Numbered from the stretch's first letter, positions 34,628 to 43,354 are shown. The stretch is 64,000 nucleotides of DNA from Chloroflexota bacterium (GCA_011523515.1 WTGO01000118.1:1-64000), one strand, 5' to 3'. Numbers and translations: made by a program. The notes: generated from the sequence alone by a model not told the origin.

Positions 34628-36466
34628 GTGAATTCTGAAGCGAGTCCACCACGCCTGCTTCTGGTGCAATTGGCGGATATAGGCGACCTGGTGCTGACCA
34701 CAGCCGCAATCGCGGCTTTGCGCGACGCTTATCCGCGCGCCACGATTGACCTCCTGGCATCTGCGCATGCATTGCCGGTCGTGCCCACGGGTTTGGTCGA
34801 CATGGCGATTCCGCTAGTTCGCGGCGCCGGCAGTGGGCGCTCGTTTTACGCTGCGGCGAATCTGCGGGCGGTCTTCGGTCTCAGACGGCGCCAATACGAT
34901 ACGGTGGTTTTCTTTCACCACTTCACGCTGCGAGCCGGCGTATTCAAGTTCTGGCTGATCGCCAAATGCTGTGGCGCGGAGCGCATCGTCGGCTTGCGGA
35001 ATCAGAACGTCGGCTTCCTGACCGACTCCTTTGACGATGGCGGATTCGGCGCAATGCATCAGGCGCAGTACTGGCTGGAGTTGGCGAGCCTGCTAGGCGC
35101 TAGCCGAGCGCCACGTCCGGCGCAGGTCAGGCGCGAGCCCCTGGACAGCGAATCGGTATCAGCCAGAAACAGGCCGAGAGTTGTCTTGCACACCGGCAGC
35201 GGAGGCTACAGCAAGGCTCGGCGCTGGCCGGCGGAGAGATTCGCGGAGGTAGCTCAACAGCTCCGCAAGAGCCACGATGCCGAGATTGTGCTGGTCGGTA
35301 CGCTGGAAGATGGGTCAGGCATCGCAGAAGAACTTGCAGGCGCTAACACCATAGATCTGGCGGGCCGGACCAGCCTGCCGCAATTGGCGGATGTAATCGC
35401 AGGGGCAGACTTGTTTGTCGGCGCGGATAGCGGTGTGATGCATATCGCCGCCGCCACGGGCACGCCGGTGATCAGCATATTTGGCCCCAGCAATGCGGAC
35501 GCCTGGAAGCCCTGGGCGGGGAACGCCAGATCAGTCGTATTGCGCAGCGAAGTGGAATGCAGCCCCTGCAGTTATATCGGGCATTCGGTCGGCGCGCGCG
35601 AGGGATGCGCGGCGCGCACCTGCATGAAGCTGGTGACGGTCGAGCAGGTCCTGAAAGCCGCGCGACACGTCCTGGACATGCAACCCTCGGCCGGTACAGA
35701 TTATCACGCCAGCCCGCCGACGATCGAGCAGGATCCGCGACTGCGAATCCTCGATGTGCCGGTTGACGCGATCACGTATGAGAGCTGGCTGCATCAGATT
35801 GACAGCTGGATTGGCGGCGGCAACACCCGGCATGTCTGCACAGTCAACCCGGAATTCATCATGATCGCGCAACACGATCCAATTTTCTTTGCCATTCTGC
35901 AGCGCGCGGCCATCTGCGTGCCGGATGGCGTGGGTCTGCTTTGGGCGAGCCGCTACCTGGGCGCGCCGCTGCCGGAACGGGTCACGGGTTCAGATGGCGT
36001 TCCTTATATCGCGCTACATGCCGCCGAACGTGGCTGGAGACTATTTCTCCTGGGCGCAGCGCCCGGCGTGGCCGACAGAGTCGCTGCGATTCTGCAGGAA
36101 CGCTTTCCCGGTTTGATCGTCGCCGGCGCCCACAGCGGCAGTCCCGCGGCGGGCGAAGAAGACCGTATCGTCGACTTGATTAATGAAAGCGCCGCGGACA
36201 TTCTCTTCGTAGCCTACGGCGCGCCCGAGCAAGACAAGTGGATCGCGCGCAACCTGCCGCGCTTGCAGGTATCGATGGCGATGGGGGTCGGCGGCTCGCT
36301 TGACTTCATTGCCGGCGTGATACCGCGCGCGCCGCAGTGGATGCAAGACCGCGGTCTGGAGTGGCTCTATCGCTTGCTGAGACAGCCTTGGCGCTGGCGG
36401 CGCATGCTGCGTTTGCCGCGCTTCGTAATGGCTGTGCGGCGGCAGGCGCGACGCCGTGTCGCATAG
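34628..36466 (+). CDS. Fused glycosyltransferase: GT9 (heptosyltransferase-like) + GT26 (WecG/TagA/CpsF)
   Basis: A 612-aa bifunctional candidate. Residues ~1-345 form a GT9 domain: LLLVQLADIGDLVLTTAAI at the N-terminus, HTGSGGYSKARRWPAERFAEVA, and the donor-site segment LFVGADSGVMHIAAATGTPVISIFGPS. Residues ~370-600 form a complete GT26 domain: ILDVPVDAITYES, TVNPEFIMIAQ, ICVPDGVGLLWA, ERVTGSDG, LFLLGAAPGVADR and AYGAPEQDKWI with MGVGGSLDFIAG. In known systems GT9 acts at the LPS core and GT26 adds ManNAc(A) to lipid-linked GlcNAc. GTG start at 34628. The upstream dehydrogenase could supply the uronate donor. Confidence 0.88.
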   Translation: MNSEASPPRLLLVQLADIGDLVLTTAAIAALRDAYPRATIDLLASAHALPVVPTGLVDMAIPLVRGAGSGRSFYAAANLRAVFGLRRRQYDTVVFFHHFTLRAGVFKFWLIAKCCGAERIVGLRNQNVGFLTDSFDDGGFGAMHQAQYWLELASLLGASRAPRPAQVRREPLDSESVSARNRPRVVLHTGSGGYSKARRWPAERFAEVAQQLRKSHDAEIVLVGTLEDGSGIAEELAGANTIDLAGRTSLPQLADVIAGADLFVGADSGVMHIAAATGTPVISIFGPSNADAWKPWAGNARSVVLRSEVECSPCSYIGHSVGAREGCAARTCMKLVTVEQVLKAARHVLDMQPSAGTDYHASPPTIEQDPRLRILDVPVDAITYESWLHQIDSWIGGGNTRHVCTVNPEFIMIAQHDPIFFAILQRAAICVPDGVGLLWASRYLGAPLPERVTGSDGVPYIALHAAERGWRLFLLGAAPGVADRVAAILQERFPGLIVAGAHSGSPAAGEEDRIVDLINESAADILFVAYGAPEQDKWIARNLPRLQVSMAMGVGGSLDFIAGVIPRAPQWMQDRGLEWLYRLLRQPWRWRRMLRLPRFVMAVRRQARRRVA

Positions 36467-36531
36467 CTGCCTTTATCGAAACTGGGAGTTTATTGTAAAC
36501 TGGACTGCGTCAGCCGATTGGAAGAGTGAGC

Positions 36532-37527
36532 ATGCCTGATCAGATTATGTCGAGAGTCGCTGGATTGGCGGGCAAGACGGTTTTGGTCATCGGCGATGTC
36601 ATGCTGGATGAATACATCACCGGCAAGCCGACGCGCATGAGCCGGGAAGCCCCGGTGCCTGTGCTTGAGCTGGAGTCCAAGCGCTATATCGCCGGCGGCT
36701 CAGCCAATCCCGCCGCGAACATCGTTTCCTTTGGCAGCCGCGCTATTCAGGTGGGCGTGATCGGAGAGGATGACGCCGGAACGCGCCTCGCCAACATCCT
36801 GGAAGACCAGGGGATTGACGCCAGCGGGCTAATCCGCTGCGCCGATCGCCCGACAACGGTCAAGACGCGGATTCTGGCGCAGATGGGTTTGCGCTTTCCG
36901 CAGCAGGTGACGCGCATCGACACCTTGACGCGCCGCGCCATTGACGAAGCGACGGAGGCGCAGATCGTGGCGTTCGCCGAGCGTCGGATTGAGAAAGTTG
37001 ACGCCGTGCTGCTTTCCCACTATCACGGCGGGTTGCTGACGGCGGCGCTGGTGAAGGAGATTCGCGAGCTTTGTCAGCGATCGGGTGTCTTGATCACGGC
37101 CGATGTTCAAGGCAAATTTGGCGCCTTTGGCAGGCTGGATGTGATCAAGTGCAATGCGGATGATGCGCAACGCTATCTCAATCGCGAGCTGACCACCGAT
37201 GAGGATTTCAGCTGCGCGGCGCAGGAACTGGCCAGCTCCCTGAGAATCGAGCGGGCGGCTATTATCACCCGCGGGGGTCGCGGCGCGACCGTTGCTTGCG
37301 ACGGCGTGAGTAGACACTGCCGCGCGCCAAGCGTCAGCGATGTATTCGACACGGTTGGCGCTGGCGACACCGCCATTGCCACCACCACGCTGGCTTTGAC
37401 GGGCGGGCTGTCGGCCGCTGATGCCGTCGCGCTGGCCAATCACGCCAGCGGAATCGTCGTGCGCCATCTGGGCAATTATGCGCCGACGCCGGCGGAATTG
37501 ACACGCAGTATACGCGCTGCGCTATGA
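36532..37527 (+). CDS. PfkB family kinase, D-glycero-beta-D-manno-heptose-7-phosphate kinase-like
   Basis: A 331-aa ribokinase-fold sugar kinase most like the kinase half of HldE/RfaE: VLVIGDVMLDEYITG near the N-terminus, SREAPVPVLELES, GGSANPAANIVSFG, and the catalytic DTVGAGDTAIATT loop (general base D in GAGD). There is no C-terminal nucleotidyltransferase domain, so it corresponds to stand-alone RfaE1/HldA. ATG 36532 has GGAAG 7 nt upstream. Next to a GT9 domain, this suggests a heptose-containing surface glycan, although no gmhA, gmhB or hldD is seen here. Confidence 0.82.
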   Translation: MPDQIMSRVAGLAGKTVLVIGDVMLDEYITGKPTRMSREAPVPVLELESKRYIAGGSANPAANIVSFGSRAIQVGVIGEDDAGTRLANILEDQGIDASGLIRCADRPTTVKTRILAQMGLRFPQQVTRIDTLTRRAIDEATEAQIVAFAERRIEKVDAVLLSHYHGGLLTAALVKEIRELCQRSGVLITADVQGKFGAFGRLDVIKCNADDAQRYLNRELTTDEDFSCAAQELASSLRIERAAIITRGGRGATVACDGVSRHCRAPSVSDVFDTVGAGDTAIATTTLALTGGLSAADAVALANHASGIVVRHLGNYAPTPAELTRSIRAAL

Positions 37528-37881
37528 CAACTGTTCGACAAACTCAATCGTATTGCCATCGGGATCGGCCATGGACGCGACCTTGGCGCCCTTGTATTCG
37601 TCGACCGGGTTGATCTCGCTGCCATGATTCGCCAGGCCCTTCTCCATCACCCTCTCGATGTCGCCGACTTCAAAGCGAAATTGCTGACGATTCTGCTCGG
37701 CGACCACACCAGCAATGGAATTGGGACAGAGCACGACTTCCAGTCCGGCGAGCGCCCCGCCGTAGAATTGCTGATCGCCGATATGCACCGTCTCCTTGAG
37801 CCCGGCGTCGAAGACGGCATTATAGAAGCGCACCATTTTTTTCATGTTGATGGCTGCAATCGTCAGCCCGATCAAGCGCAT
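37522..37881 (-). CDS. VOC family protein (glyoxalase/bleomycin-resistance fold)
   Basis: A 119-aa protein of the vicinal-oxygen-chelate fold. The two beta-alpha-beta-beta-beta modules run from RLIGLTIAAINMKKMVRFYNAVFDAGL to VASMADPDGNTIEFVEQLS, whose E at the end is the usual metal ligand. No catalytic assignment is possible at this size; it could be a lyase, dioxygenase-like or binding protein. It overlaps the kinase gene tail by 6 bp in convergent orientation and is divergent from the alkyltransferase-like gene. Confidence 0.83.
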   Translation of the reverse strand: MRLIGLTIAAINMKKMVRFYNAVFDAGLKETVHIGDQQFYGGALAGLEVVLCPNSIAGVVAEQNRQQFRFEVGDIERVMEKGLANHGSEINPVDEYKGAKVASMADPDGNTIEFVEQLS

Positions 37882-37960
37882 AGCATTCTCCCGTATTTCA
37901 GGCGGCAGAGCGTTGACTCCGCCGCCCCGAATTGCTCACAGCCTCAATTATGGACTGCAA

Positions 37961-38371
37961 ATGTTTAATCCGCCCAATGCCAAGACATTCTTCGAGTCAG
38001 TCTGGGAAATCGTGCGGGAGATCCCGGCCGGTGCGGTCAGCAGTTATGGGCAGATCGCCTCGATGATACCGCCGGATGCGGACATGGAACCGGCGCGCAT
38101 GAAGCGACTGGCGCCGCGCTGGGTGGGAACGGCGCTGCGCAAGACACCACGAGGCGAGTCGATTCCCTGGCACCGAGTTATCAATAGCCGCGGCACGATT
38201 AGCTTTCCCGCGGGCAGCGCGCAGGCCGGCGAGCAGCGGCGCTTGCTGGAGATGGAGGGCGTCGAATTTGATAGCAGCGGCCGGGTTGATCTGCGCCGTT
38301 TCGCCTGGGAAGGGCCGGACGAGACCTTCCTGCGCCGGCGGCATCTGCTGCCGCCACGATCGCTCGGTTGA
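37961..38371 (+). CDS. Alkyltransferase-like (ATL) protein, MGMT DNA-binding fold
   Basis: A 136-aa homologue of the O6-alkylguanine-DNA alkyltransferase C-terminal domain. The active-site PCHR is replaced by IPWHRV at residues 68-73 (Trp70 for Cys), so it cannot accept an alkyl group. Trp-containing ATL proteins bind O6-alkylguanine and flag it for nucleotide excision repair. The helix-turn-helix (GAVSSYGQIASM, Tyr29) and the arginine-finger region (GTALRKTP, R60) are retained, as is NSRGTISFP. Start ATG 37961 gives the family length; the open frame to 37844 overlaps the VOC gene and is not expected. Confidence 0.88.
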   Translation: MFNPPNAKTFFESVWEIVREIPAGAVSSYGQIASMIPPDADMEPARMKRLAPRWVGTALRKTPRGESIPWHRVINSRGTISFPAGSAQAGEQRRLLEMEGVEFDSSGRVDLRRFAWEGPDETFLRRRHLLPPRSLG

Positions 38372-38374
38372 GGG

Positions 38375-39448
38375 CTAGAATTGCACGTAACTGTTTTCGG
38401 CCAGCACAAAGCGGTGCGCGTCGGGCACGTGCGCGGCGGAAGTAACGCGGGCATTGTCGGCCAGCAGGCTGCGGTCGATCCGCCCTAGGATATTGCGGAT
38501 CTCACAATCTTTCATGACGATGCTGGCTTCGATTTCGCTGCCGTCCACCACCACGTTGTCGCCAATAGACGTATAGGGTCCAACGTAGCTGTTGCGAATG
38601 AGGGTGTTCTTGCCAATGATGACCGGTCCGCGAATCACGCTGTCGATGATGCGACTGCCCCGCCCGATCAAGACACGATGCGAGATTTCGCTTTGCCCTT
38701 CGATCTGCTCGCTGCCTTCGGGCGCCGGCGTATAGGGCAGTTCTTCAAGCACTAGCTGATTCGCCATGATGATGGCGTCAGGTTTGCCGGCGTCAATCCA
38801 CCAGCCGCTTAGCTCGTAGGAGGTCACGGGCAGCCCGTCATTGATCAAGACTTGAATGGCGTCGGTGATCTCCAATTCGTTGCGGCCGGATGGCTTGATG
38901 CGTCCGATGGCGTCAAAAATCGACTTGCGGAAGAGATAAACGCCGGCGATGGCCAGGTTTGAAGGCGGGTCCTGCGGCTTTTCAATCACGCGGACGATGC
39001 GGCCGTTGGCGATTTCCGCGATGCCGAAGCGCGACGGGTCAGGCACCGAGGCCAGAACGACGGCGGCTTCATCATTTGAGTCGGCGAATGCGGTCAAGAG
39101 ACCGGTCATCTTGTCCTGAAAGATGTTGTCGCCGAGAAAGACGGTGAAGGGTTCATCGCCGACGAAATCGCGACAGAGCCCGGTCGCGTGGGCCAGACCG
39201 AGCTGCTCATCCTGAACGATGTATTCGATTCTGACGCCGACGGCCCGCCCGTCTTTCAAGTTGGCGACGATGGGCGAATCCAAACTGTTGACCACGATGC
39301 CGATGTCTGTCAGTCCCGCCTTCTTCAGGGCATCCAACGCATAGTTGATCAGCCAGCGATTGGCGACCGGCACCAGAGACTTGGGCATGGTCAGGGTGAC
39401 GGGACGCAGTCGTGTACCCTGCCCCGCGGCGAGAATCAGTGCCTTCAT
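38375..39448 (-). CDS. Sugar-1-phosphate nucleotidyltransferase, long form (RmlA2/StrD-like)
   Basis: A 357-aa NDP-sugar pyrophosphorylase. The N-terminal domain has the signature LAAGQGTRLRPVTLTMPKSLVPVANRW, VFLGDNIFQD (metal-binding D) and EKPQDPPSNLAIAGVYLF. The C-terminal ~110 residues form a left-handed beta-helix of hexapeptide-like repeats (RIIDSVIRGPVIIGKNTLIRNSYVGPYTSIG), as in the ~355-aa glucose-1-phosphate thymidylyltransferases. It probably makes dTDP-glucose or a related donor for the adjacent glycan genes. It is convergent with the ATL gene (3-bp gap). rmlB, rmlC and rmlD are not in the window. Confidence 0.87.
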   Translation of the reverse strand: MKALILAAGQGTRLRPVTLTMPKSLVPVANRWLINYALDALKKAGLTDIGIVVNSLDSPIVANLKDGRAVGVRIEYIVQDEQLGLAHATGLCRDFVGDEPFTVFLGDNIFQDKMTGLLTAFADSNDEAAVVLASVPDPSRFGIAEIANGRIVRVIEKPQDPPSNLAIAGVYLFRKSIFDAIGRIKPSGRNELEITDAIQVLINDGLPVTSYELSGWWIDAGKPDAIIMANQLVLEELPYTPAPEGSEQIEGQSEISHRVLIGRGSRIIDSVIRGPVIIGKNTLIRNSYVGPYTSIGDNVVVDGSEIEASIVMKDCEIRNILGRIDRSLLADNARVTSAAHVPDAHRFVLAENSYVQF

Positions 39449-39543
39449 GAAGGGTCTCCCGTTCCGTGCTAGCAGCAGTTGAGATCAGTAGGCATACTAG
39501 CAGAGGTTGCGACTTCGCGACAGGCAATCGCCCGCCTCTTGCC

Positions 39544-40296
39544 CTACGCTGGAGCCGCATCGCGCTGGCGCTTGACTTCAAAGGCGATGATGGCCGTGGC
39601 AGCCACAGTGCCCAGGGACTGACCGAATTCGCGCCCGTAGGGAATCTCCAGGGTCAGGTCGGCAGCTTGCGCAATGGAGCGGGTTACACCGCGCCGCTCG
39701 CCGCCGATGAGCAGAAATGTCGGCCGTGTCAGATCCGCTTGATCGGGTGAGCGGGAACGCGCCGACTTGGCGGCGACCGCGATTTGCAGGCCCTGCGCGC
39801 GATACATGTCGGCCGCTTGCGCCGCGGTATCAGCGATAGCCAGCGGCACTCGTTCGATGGCGCCGGCGCTGGCCCGGCCGACTATTGCGCCTGCGCTGGT
39901 CCAGTTTCGCGGCCGAAGGACGACGCCGTCCACCCCGGCCGCGTACAGACAGCGGACCGCGCCGGCGAAGTTGTACGGGTCCTCAATGCCGTCCAACATA
40001 ACGATGAAGGCTGCGCGATCCGCGGGCAACAGGTCCGTCAGCACGCAGAATCTGCGCTCGCCGACTGCGGCCAGGACGCCGCCATGCGTGTTGCCGCTCG
40101 CGCGCTGCTGAATGACGTCGACTGTGACAAAGGAGACTGGAATGCTGGCAGCCTCGGCCTGGCGCAGCAAGGCGCCAAGCCGCCGGTCGTAGCGTTTTTG
40201 ACTATCTATCAGCAGCTGATGAACATCACGCCAACCTGACTCAATCGCAGCTTGCGCCGATAGGCGGCCCTCCAGCAAACCGTCCGCTTGATCCAT
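39544..40296 (-). CDS. TrmH/SpoU family RNA methyltransferase
   Basis: A 250-aa SPOUT methyltransferase. Motif 1 is DPYNFAGAVRCLYAAGVDGVVL, motif 2 FLLIGGERRGVTRSI, and motif 3 IPYGREFGQSLGTVAATAIIAFE, forming the knotted SAM site. Motif 2 and motif 3 deviate slightly from the classical GSExxG and SLNVS. An N-terminal L30e-like domain (residues ~15-85, VHQLLIDSQKRYDRRL) would bind rRNA or tRNA. The ATG at 40296 overlaps the mazG stop in TGATG, so translation is coupled. Likely a 2'-O-ribose methylase such as RlmB; target uncertain. Confidence 0.85.
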   Translation of the reverse strand: MDQADGLLEGRLSAQAAIESGWRDVHQLLIDSQKRYDRRLGALLRQAEAASIPVSFVTVDVIQQRASGNTHGGVLAAVGERRFCVLTDLLPADRAAFIVMLDGIEDPYNFAGAVRCLYAAGVDGVVLRPRNWTSAGAIVGRASAGAIERVPLAIADTAAQAADMYRAQGLQIAVAAKSARSRSPDQADLTRPTFLLIGGERRGVTRSIAQAADLTLEIPYGREFGQSLGTVAATAIIAFEVKRQRDAAPA

Positions 40297-41750
40297 CACA
40301 AGCCAGCGCGTTTGGCGTCCTGCCACCAGCGATCGAGTTCATCCAGCGAGAAGTCTCCCAGTGGTTTACCCGCTTGCGCAGCCTGCGCTTCCACATGCTT
40401 GAAGCGGCGATAGAACTTGGCGTTGATGCTGCGCAGCAGGCTTTCGGGATCGTCAATGCCCAGCCAGCGCAGCCAATTCACCGTGACGAAGAGCAGGTCG
40501 CCCAGCTCTTTGACGCGCTCGTCCGTGCTTTCGGCCGCCAGCACCTCCGCCAATTCCTCTTGGAATTTGGCTTCGACGCCGGCGATATCGGGCCAGTCAA
40601 AGCCGACCTTGGCGGCGCGGGCGGAATACCGCTGCGCCACAAACAGCGCCGGCGCGGACTTGACGACTCCGTCAAGCAGCGAGTCGGCTGGCTGATCGGC
40701 CTCCGCTTTTTCGGCCGCCTTGACCTCGTTCCAGATGCGCGACAGCTGCGCCAGATCGCTGGTCGGCGCCACATCACCAAAAACATGCGGGTGACGGCGC
40801 AGCATCTTTTCGTTCAGATGTTGCAGCACGTCCGACATTGTAAACTCGCCGTCATCAATGGCGATCTGGGTGTGCAACAATATCTGCAGCAACAGATCGC
40901 CGAGCTCCTGGCAAAGCGCCTCCGGATCGTCCGCGTCCAAGGTATCCAGGACCTCATAGGCCTCTTCAATGAGAAAAGGTCGCAGCGATTGATGCGTCTG
41001 CTCGCGATCCCAGGGGCAGCCTTCGGGAGCGCGCAAGTGGGCGATGATGTTTTGCAGGGCTTCAAAGCTGCTAAGCTCACCCAGCGCCGGCAGGTACAGC
41101 GAGGTGGCGACGCCAATCCGGGTGCTGCGGTCGATCTCAAAAAGCCGGAGCGATTCGACGCTGGCCTCGGCCGCGCCCGCGCTGTGAATGAGCGTGACCT
41201 GAAATTCGTCGGGGTACTGATTCATCAGCGTCAGCTTGAGGCTGGAGGCGACATCGCGGCTGTAAACCTGCGCCAGCAACGCCGGCAGGGTCGGATTGAT
41301 CGGCGGATGGTGCTGCTCGGCCACGCTTAGCGCGTCCAGAATCTGCAAGCCGTCCAGGGCATCGTGGTTGATCAGCGACAGGCAGGGCTCGATGAAGCTG
41401 AGGCCATGAATGATATCCACGTCAAGCGCTTCCGCGCGCGCCTGTTCCATGATGCGCGCTACGCTGGCCTCACCGACCAGCGGATCGCCCGGGACCGCGT
41501 AGACGACTTGTCCGTCGCGCCTGGCGGCGTCCAGAATGCGCTCGGCGATTTCCGCATATACATCTTCAAAGCGCTCGAAGGTCTGATAAACCTCGTCGAA
41601 GCTGCGGCAGTTGACGCTGGCCGGCAACTGGGAGACGCAGGGATGACGCGCGGTGCGCAGGTATACCGTTTCGGCGCCTTGCAGCGCCTTCCAGGCTTTG
41701 CGCGTCAGGTGGTCGATTGAGCCGGGCCCCAAACCAATAATCGTGATCAT
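40296..41750 (-). CDS. mazG: Tetrapyrrole methylase-MazG fusion (nucleoside triphosphate pyrophosphohydrolase)
   Basis: A 484-aa two-domain protein of the YabN type. Residues ~1-215 form a tetrapyrrole (corrin/porphyrin) methylase-like domain (TIIGLGPGSIDHLT, AVPGDPLVGEASV). Residues ~235-484 are a tandem MazG dNTP/NTP pyrophosphohydrolase: GCPWDREQTHQSLRPFLIEEAYEVLDTLD and ELGDLLLQILLH carry the EExxE/ExxD magnesium ligands, repeated later as FQEELAEVL...KELGDLLF. It presumably sanitises the nucleotide pool, while the methylase domain's role is unknown in the family. Coupled downstream to the TrmH gene. Confidence 0.93.
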   Translation of the reverse strand: MITIIGLGPGSIDHLTRKAWKALQGAETVYLRTARHPCVSQLPASVNCRSFDEVYQTFERFEDVYAEIAERILDAARRDGQVVYAVPGDPLVGEASVARIMEQARAEALDVDIIHGLSFIEPCLSLINHDALDGLQILDALSVAEQHHPPINPTLPALLAQVYSRDVASSLKLTLMNQYPDEFQVTLIHSAGAAEASVESLRLFEIDRSTRIGVATSLYLPALGELSSFEALQNIIAHLRAPEGCPWDREQTHQSLRPFLIEEAYEVLDTLDADDPEALCQELGDLLLQILLHTQIAIDDGEFTMSDVLQHLNEKMLRRHPHVFGDVAPTSDLAQLSRIWNEVKAAEKAEADQPADSLLDGVVKSAPALFVAQRYSARAAKVGFDWPDIAGVEAKFQEELAEVLAAESTDERVKELGDLLFVTVNWLRWLGIDDPESLLRSINAKFYRRFKHVEAQAAQAGKPLGDFSLDELDRWWQDAKRAGL

Positions 41751-41771
41751 CGCAGTCTGTTCTGCCGGGCG

Positions 41772-42647
41772 CTAGACGGGGAAGAGCTGTTCGACATTGT
41801 GTTCTTCAAAGGCGCGCAGCCCGGCCAGTATAGCGTCCCATTGCCGCCACTTGCCATCGCGCCAGTCGTCCTTTTGCCAGGAGCCGATCATTGCGCCCAG
41901 TCGCAAACCAATGGCGCTGCGGTAATCGCGCAAGAATTCGTCATACGGGTAGTCGAGGATGCGGCAAGCCTGATGCGAATACGCCAGGTTGCCCGGCTTG
42001 AGATCGTTGTGAATGACAGTAAGCTGCCGGCCCGCCAGCAGCCGCTCGCGGGCTTCAACAGGCATGCGCCCGGCAACTGCGCTCAAAACGGCGCGCTGGT
42101 CCGGGTCCAGCCGAATCATTCCGTCCGACAGGAAGCGCTCAAAGCCGTCTCGCTGCCGCGCGAGCGTGTCATCCAGTCGGGCGTCCGTCATCGCCAAGCC
42201 GATGGTTTCGCCCAAACGATCATCCTGCCAGAAGCGAGCATGAAACCGGGCGAGGGTGTCAGCCAAATGCGCGAAATGACGTCTGGCCGGCGGAAAGAGT
42301 TCGTGATGTCGCTTGAAGCCAGTCGGAAGCCCCGCGATCAGAACATGCGCCTGATCGGCATCGATATCGTAATAAGCGTCATACCCATCGCAGACGCCCA
42401 GGTCGCCGGCGCCAAGCGCCCGCCGCAGCGCGGGCAGAATCGTGGCATAAAATGTAACTTCTCGATCGGCCAGCGGGCGCCCGGCGCAGTAGACTTTCAG
42501 GATGATGTTGTCGGGCAGGCTGCGCGTCACGCGCATATCGCTGTAGCGAACCCGCAAGGTGTAGTGCGTCGCCGACTCGCTGTCGGCGCGGTCCATGAGA
42601 CGTATGTCACGGACGCGAGAATAGGGCAGGAATCCACCGTCACGCAA
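41772..42647 (-). CDS. Phosphotransferase family protein (APH/choline-kinase fold), start uncertain
   Basis: A protein-kinase-like small-molecule phosphotransferase. The catalytic loop is VIHNDLKPGNLAYS (HxDxxxxN), and the metal-binding Asp follows in RILDYPYDEFLRDY. The N-terminal lobe has ILKVYCAGRPLADRE with the ATP-binding lysine. TTG at 42647 is the first conventional start but has no ribosome site. The frame stays open with plausible protein sequence (ITSPDQITPDWLTRR) back to an ATT at 42698, which has AGGAGAGA ~8-10 nt upstream. The true start may be that ATT or another rare codon. Substrate unknown. Confidence 0.78.
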   Translation of the reverse strand: MRDGGFLPYSRVRDIRLMDRADSESATHYTLRVRYSDMRVTRSLPDNIILKVYCAGRPLADREVTFYATILPALRRALGAGDLGVCDGYDAYYDIDADQAHVLIAGLPTGFKRHHELFPPARRHFAHLADTLARFHARFWQDDRLGETIGLAMTDARLDDTLARQRDGFERFLSDGMIRLDPDQRAVLSAVAGRMPVEARERLLAGRQLTVIHNDLKPGNLAYSHQACRILDYPYDEFLRDYRSAIGLRLGAMIGSWQKDDWRDGKWRQWDAILAGLRAFEEHNVEQLFPV

Positions 42648-42797
42648 CCGGCGCGTCAGCCAATCGGGGGTGATTTGGTCGGGCGATGTAATGAGAATGG
42701 CGCGCTCTCTCCTAACGCAGGGTGCTTGGCCAGGCGACAGCGCTAATCATGCGCGCGGGCGCCCGATCCGTCAAGCGACAGATCAGGCTGCAAATTA

Positions 42798-42843
42798 AGC
42801 GAAAACAGAATCAGCCAGACCCCTTGGACGGTATCTGGCTGAT
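42798..42843 (-). terminator. Rho-independent terminator of the rpsI end of the ribosomal cluster
   Basis: On the minus strand, ATCAGCCAGA pairs perfectly with TCTGGCTGAT (plus 42810-42819 and 42834-42843) with a 14-nt loop, followed by TCTGTTTTCGC. It lies 30 bp after rpsI and marks the end of the translation-gene transcript. Confidence 0.85.
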
Positions 42844-42872
42844 AACGAGCCCTGTGTGCGAAGTTCGCGAGT

Positions 42873-43268
42873 CTAGCGTTTGGTGTAGGTCGGCGCCTTG
42901 CGCGCGCGTTTCAGACCCGGCTTCTTGCGTTCCTTAACACGCGCGTCGCGGGAGAGGAAGCCTTCGCGCTTGAGCGTGCCGCGCAGGTCGGGATCAATCT
43001 TCTCCAGAGCGCGCGCGATGCCCAGCAAGATGGCGTCGCGTTGCCCGGTGATGCCGCCGCCGTTGACATGTACCGATACATCATAGCTGCGCTCTTGGCC
43101 TATGTGAGTCAAGGGCGCAATGCAGGTCTCCATATCACCGAGGCGCGGCAGGTATTCCGCGCCCTCTTTGCCGTTGATGATGAATCTGCCTGTACCGCCC
43201 GGGAATAGCCGAACGCGCGCCGAGGCGGATTTACGGCGGCCGATACCTTCATAATATTGTGCTGACAT
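42873..43268 (-). CDS. rpsI: 30S ribosomal protein S9
   Basis: 131 aa. N-terminal YYEGIGRRKSASARVRLFPG and the basic C-terminus GLKRARKAPTYTKR, which reaches the P-site tRNA, are diagnostic. GGHG-type central loop HVNGGGITGQRDAILLGIARAL. Ribosome site GGAG before ATG. Last gene before the terminator; pairs with rplM as in nearly all bacteria. Confidence 0.97.
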   Translation of the reverse strand: MSAQYYEGIGRRKSASARVRLFPGGTGRFIINGKEGAEYLPRLGDMETCIAPLTHIGQERSYDVSVHVNGGGITGQRDAILLGIARALEKIDPDLRGTLKREGFLSRDARVKERKKPGLKRARKAPTYTKR

Positions 43269-43354
43269 TTAATCGCTCCTCAAGGGGCCTTGCTCGCGGT
43301 CATGCTAACACAGGATGATGCAAACGAGCGGCCGCTCTCGTTCCGTCAATTGAC

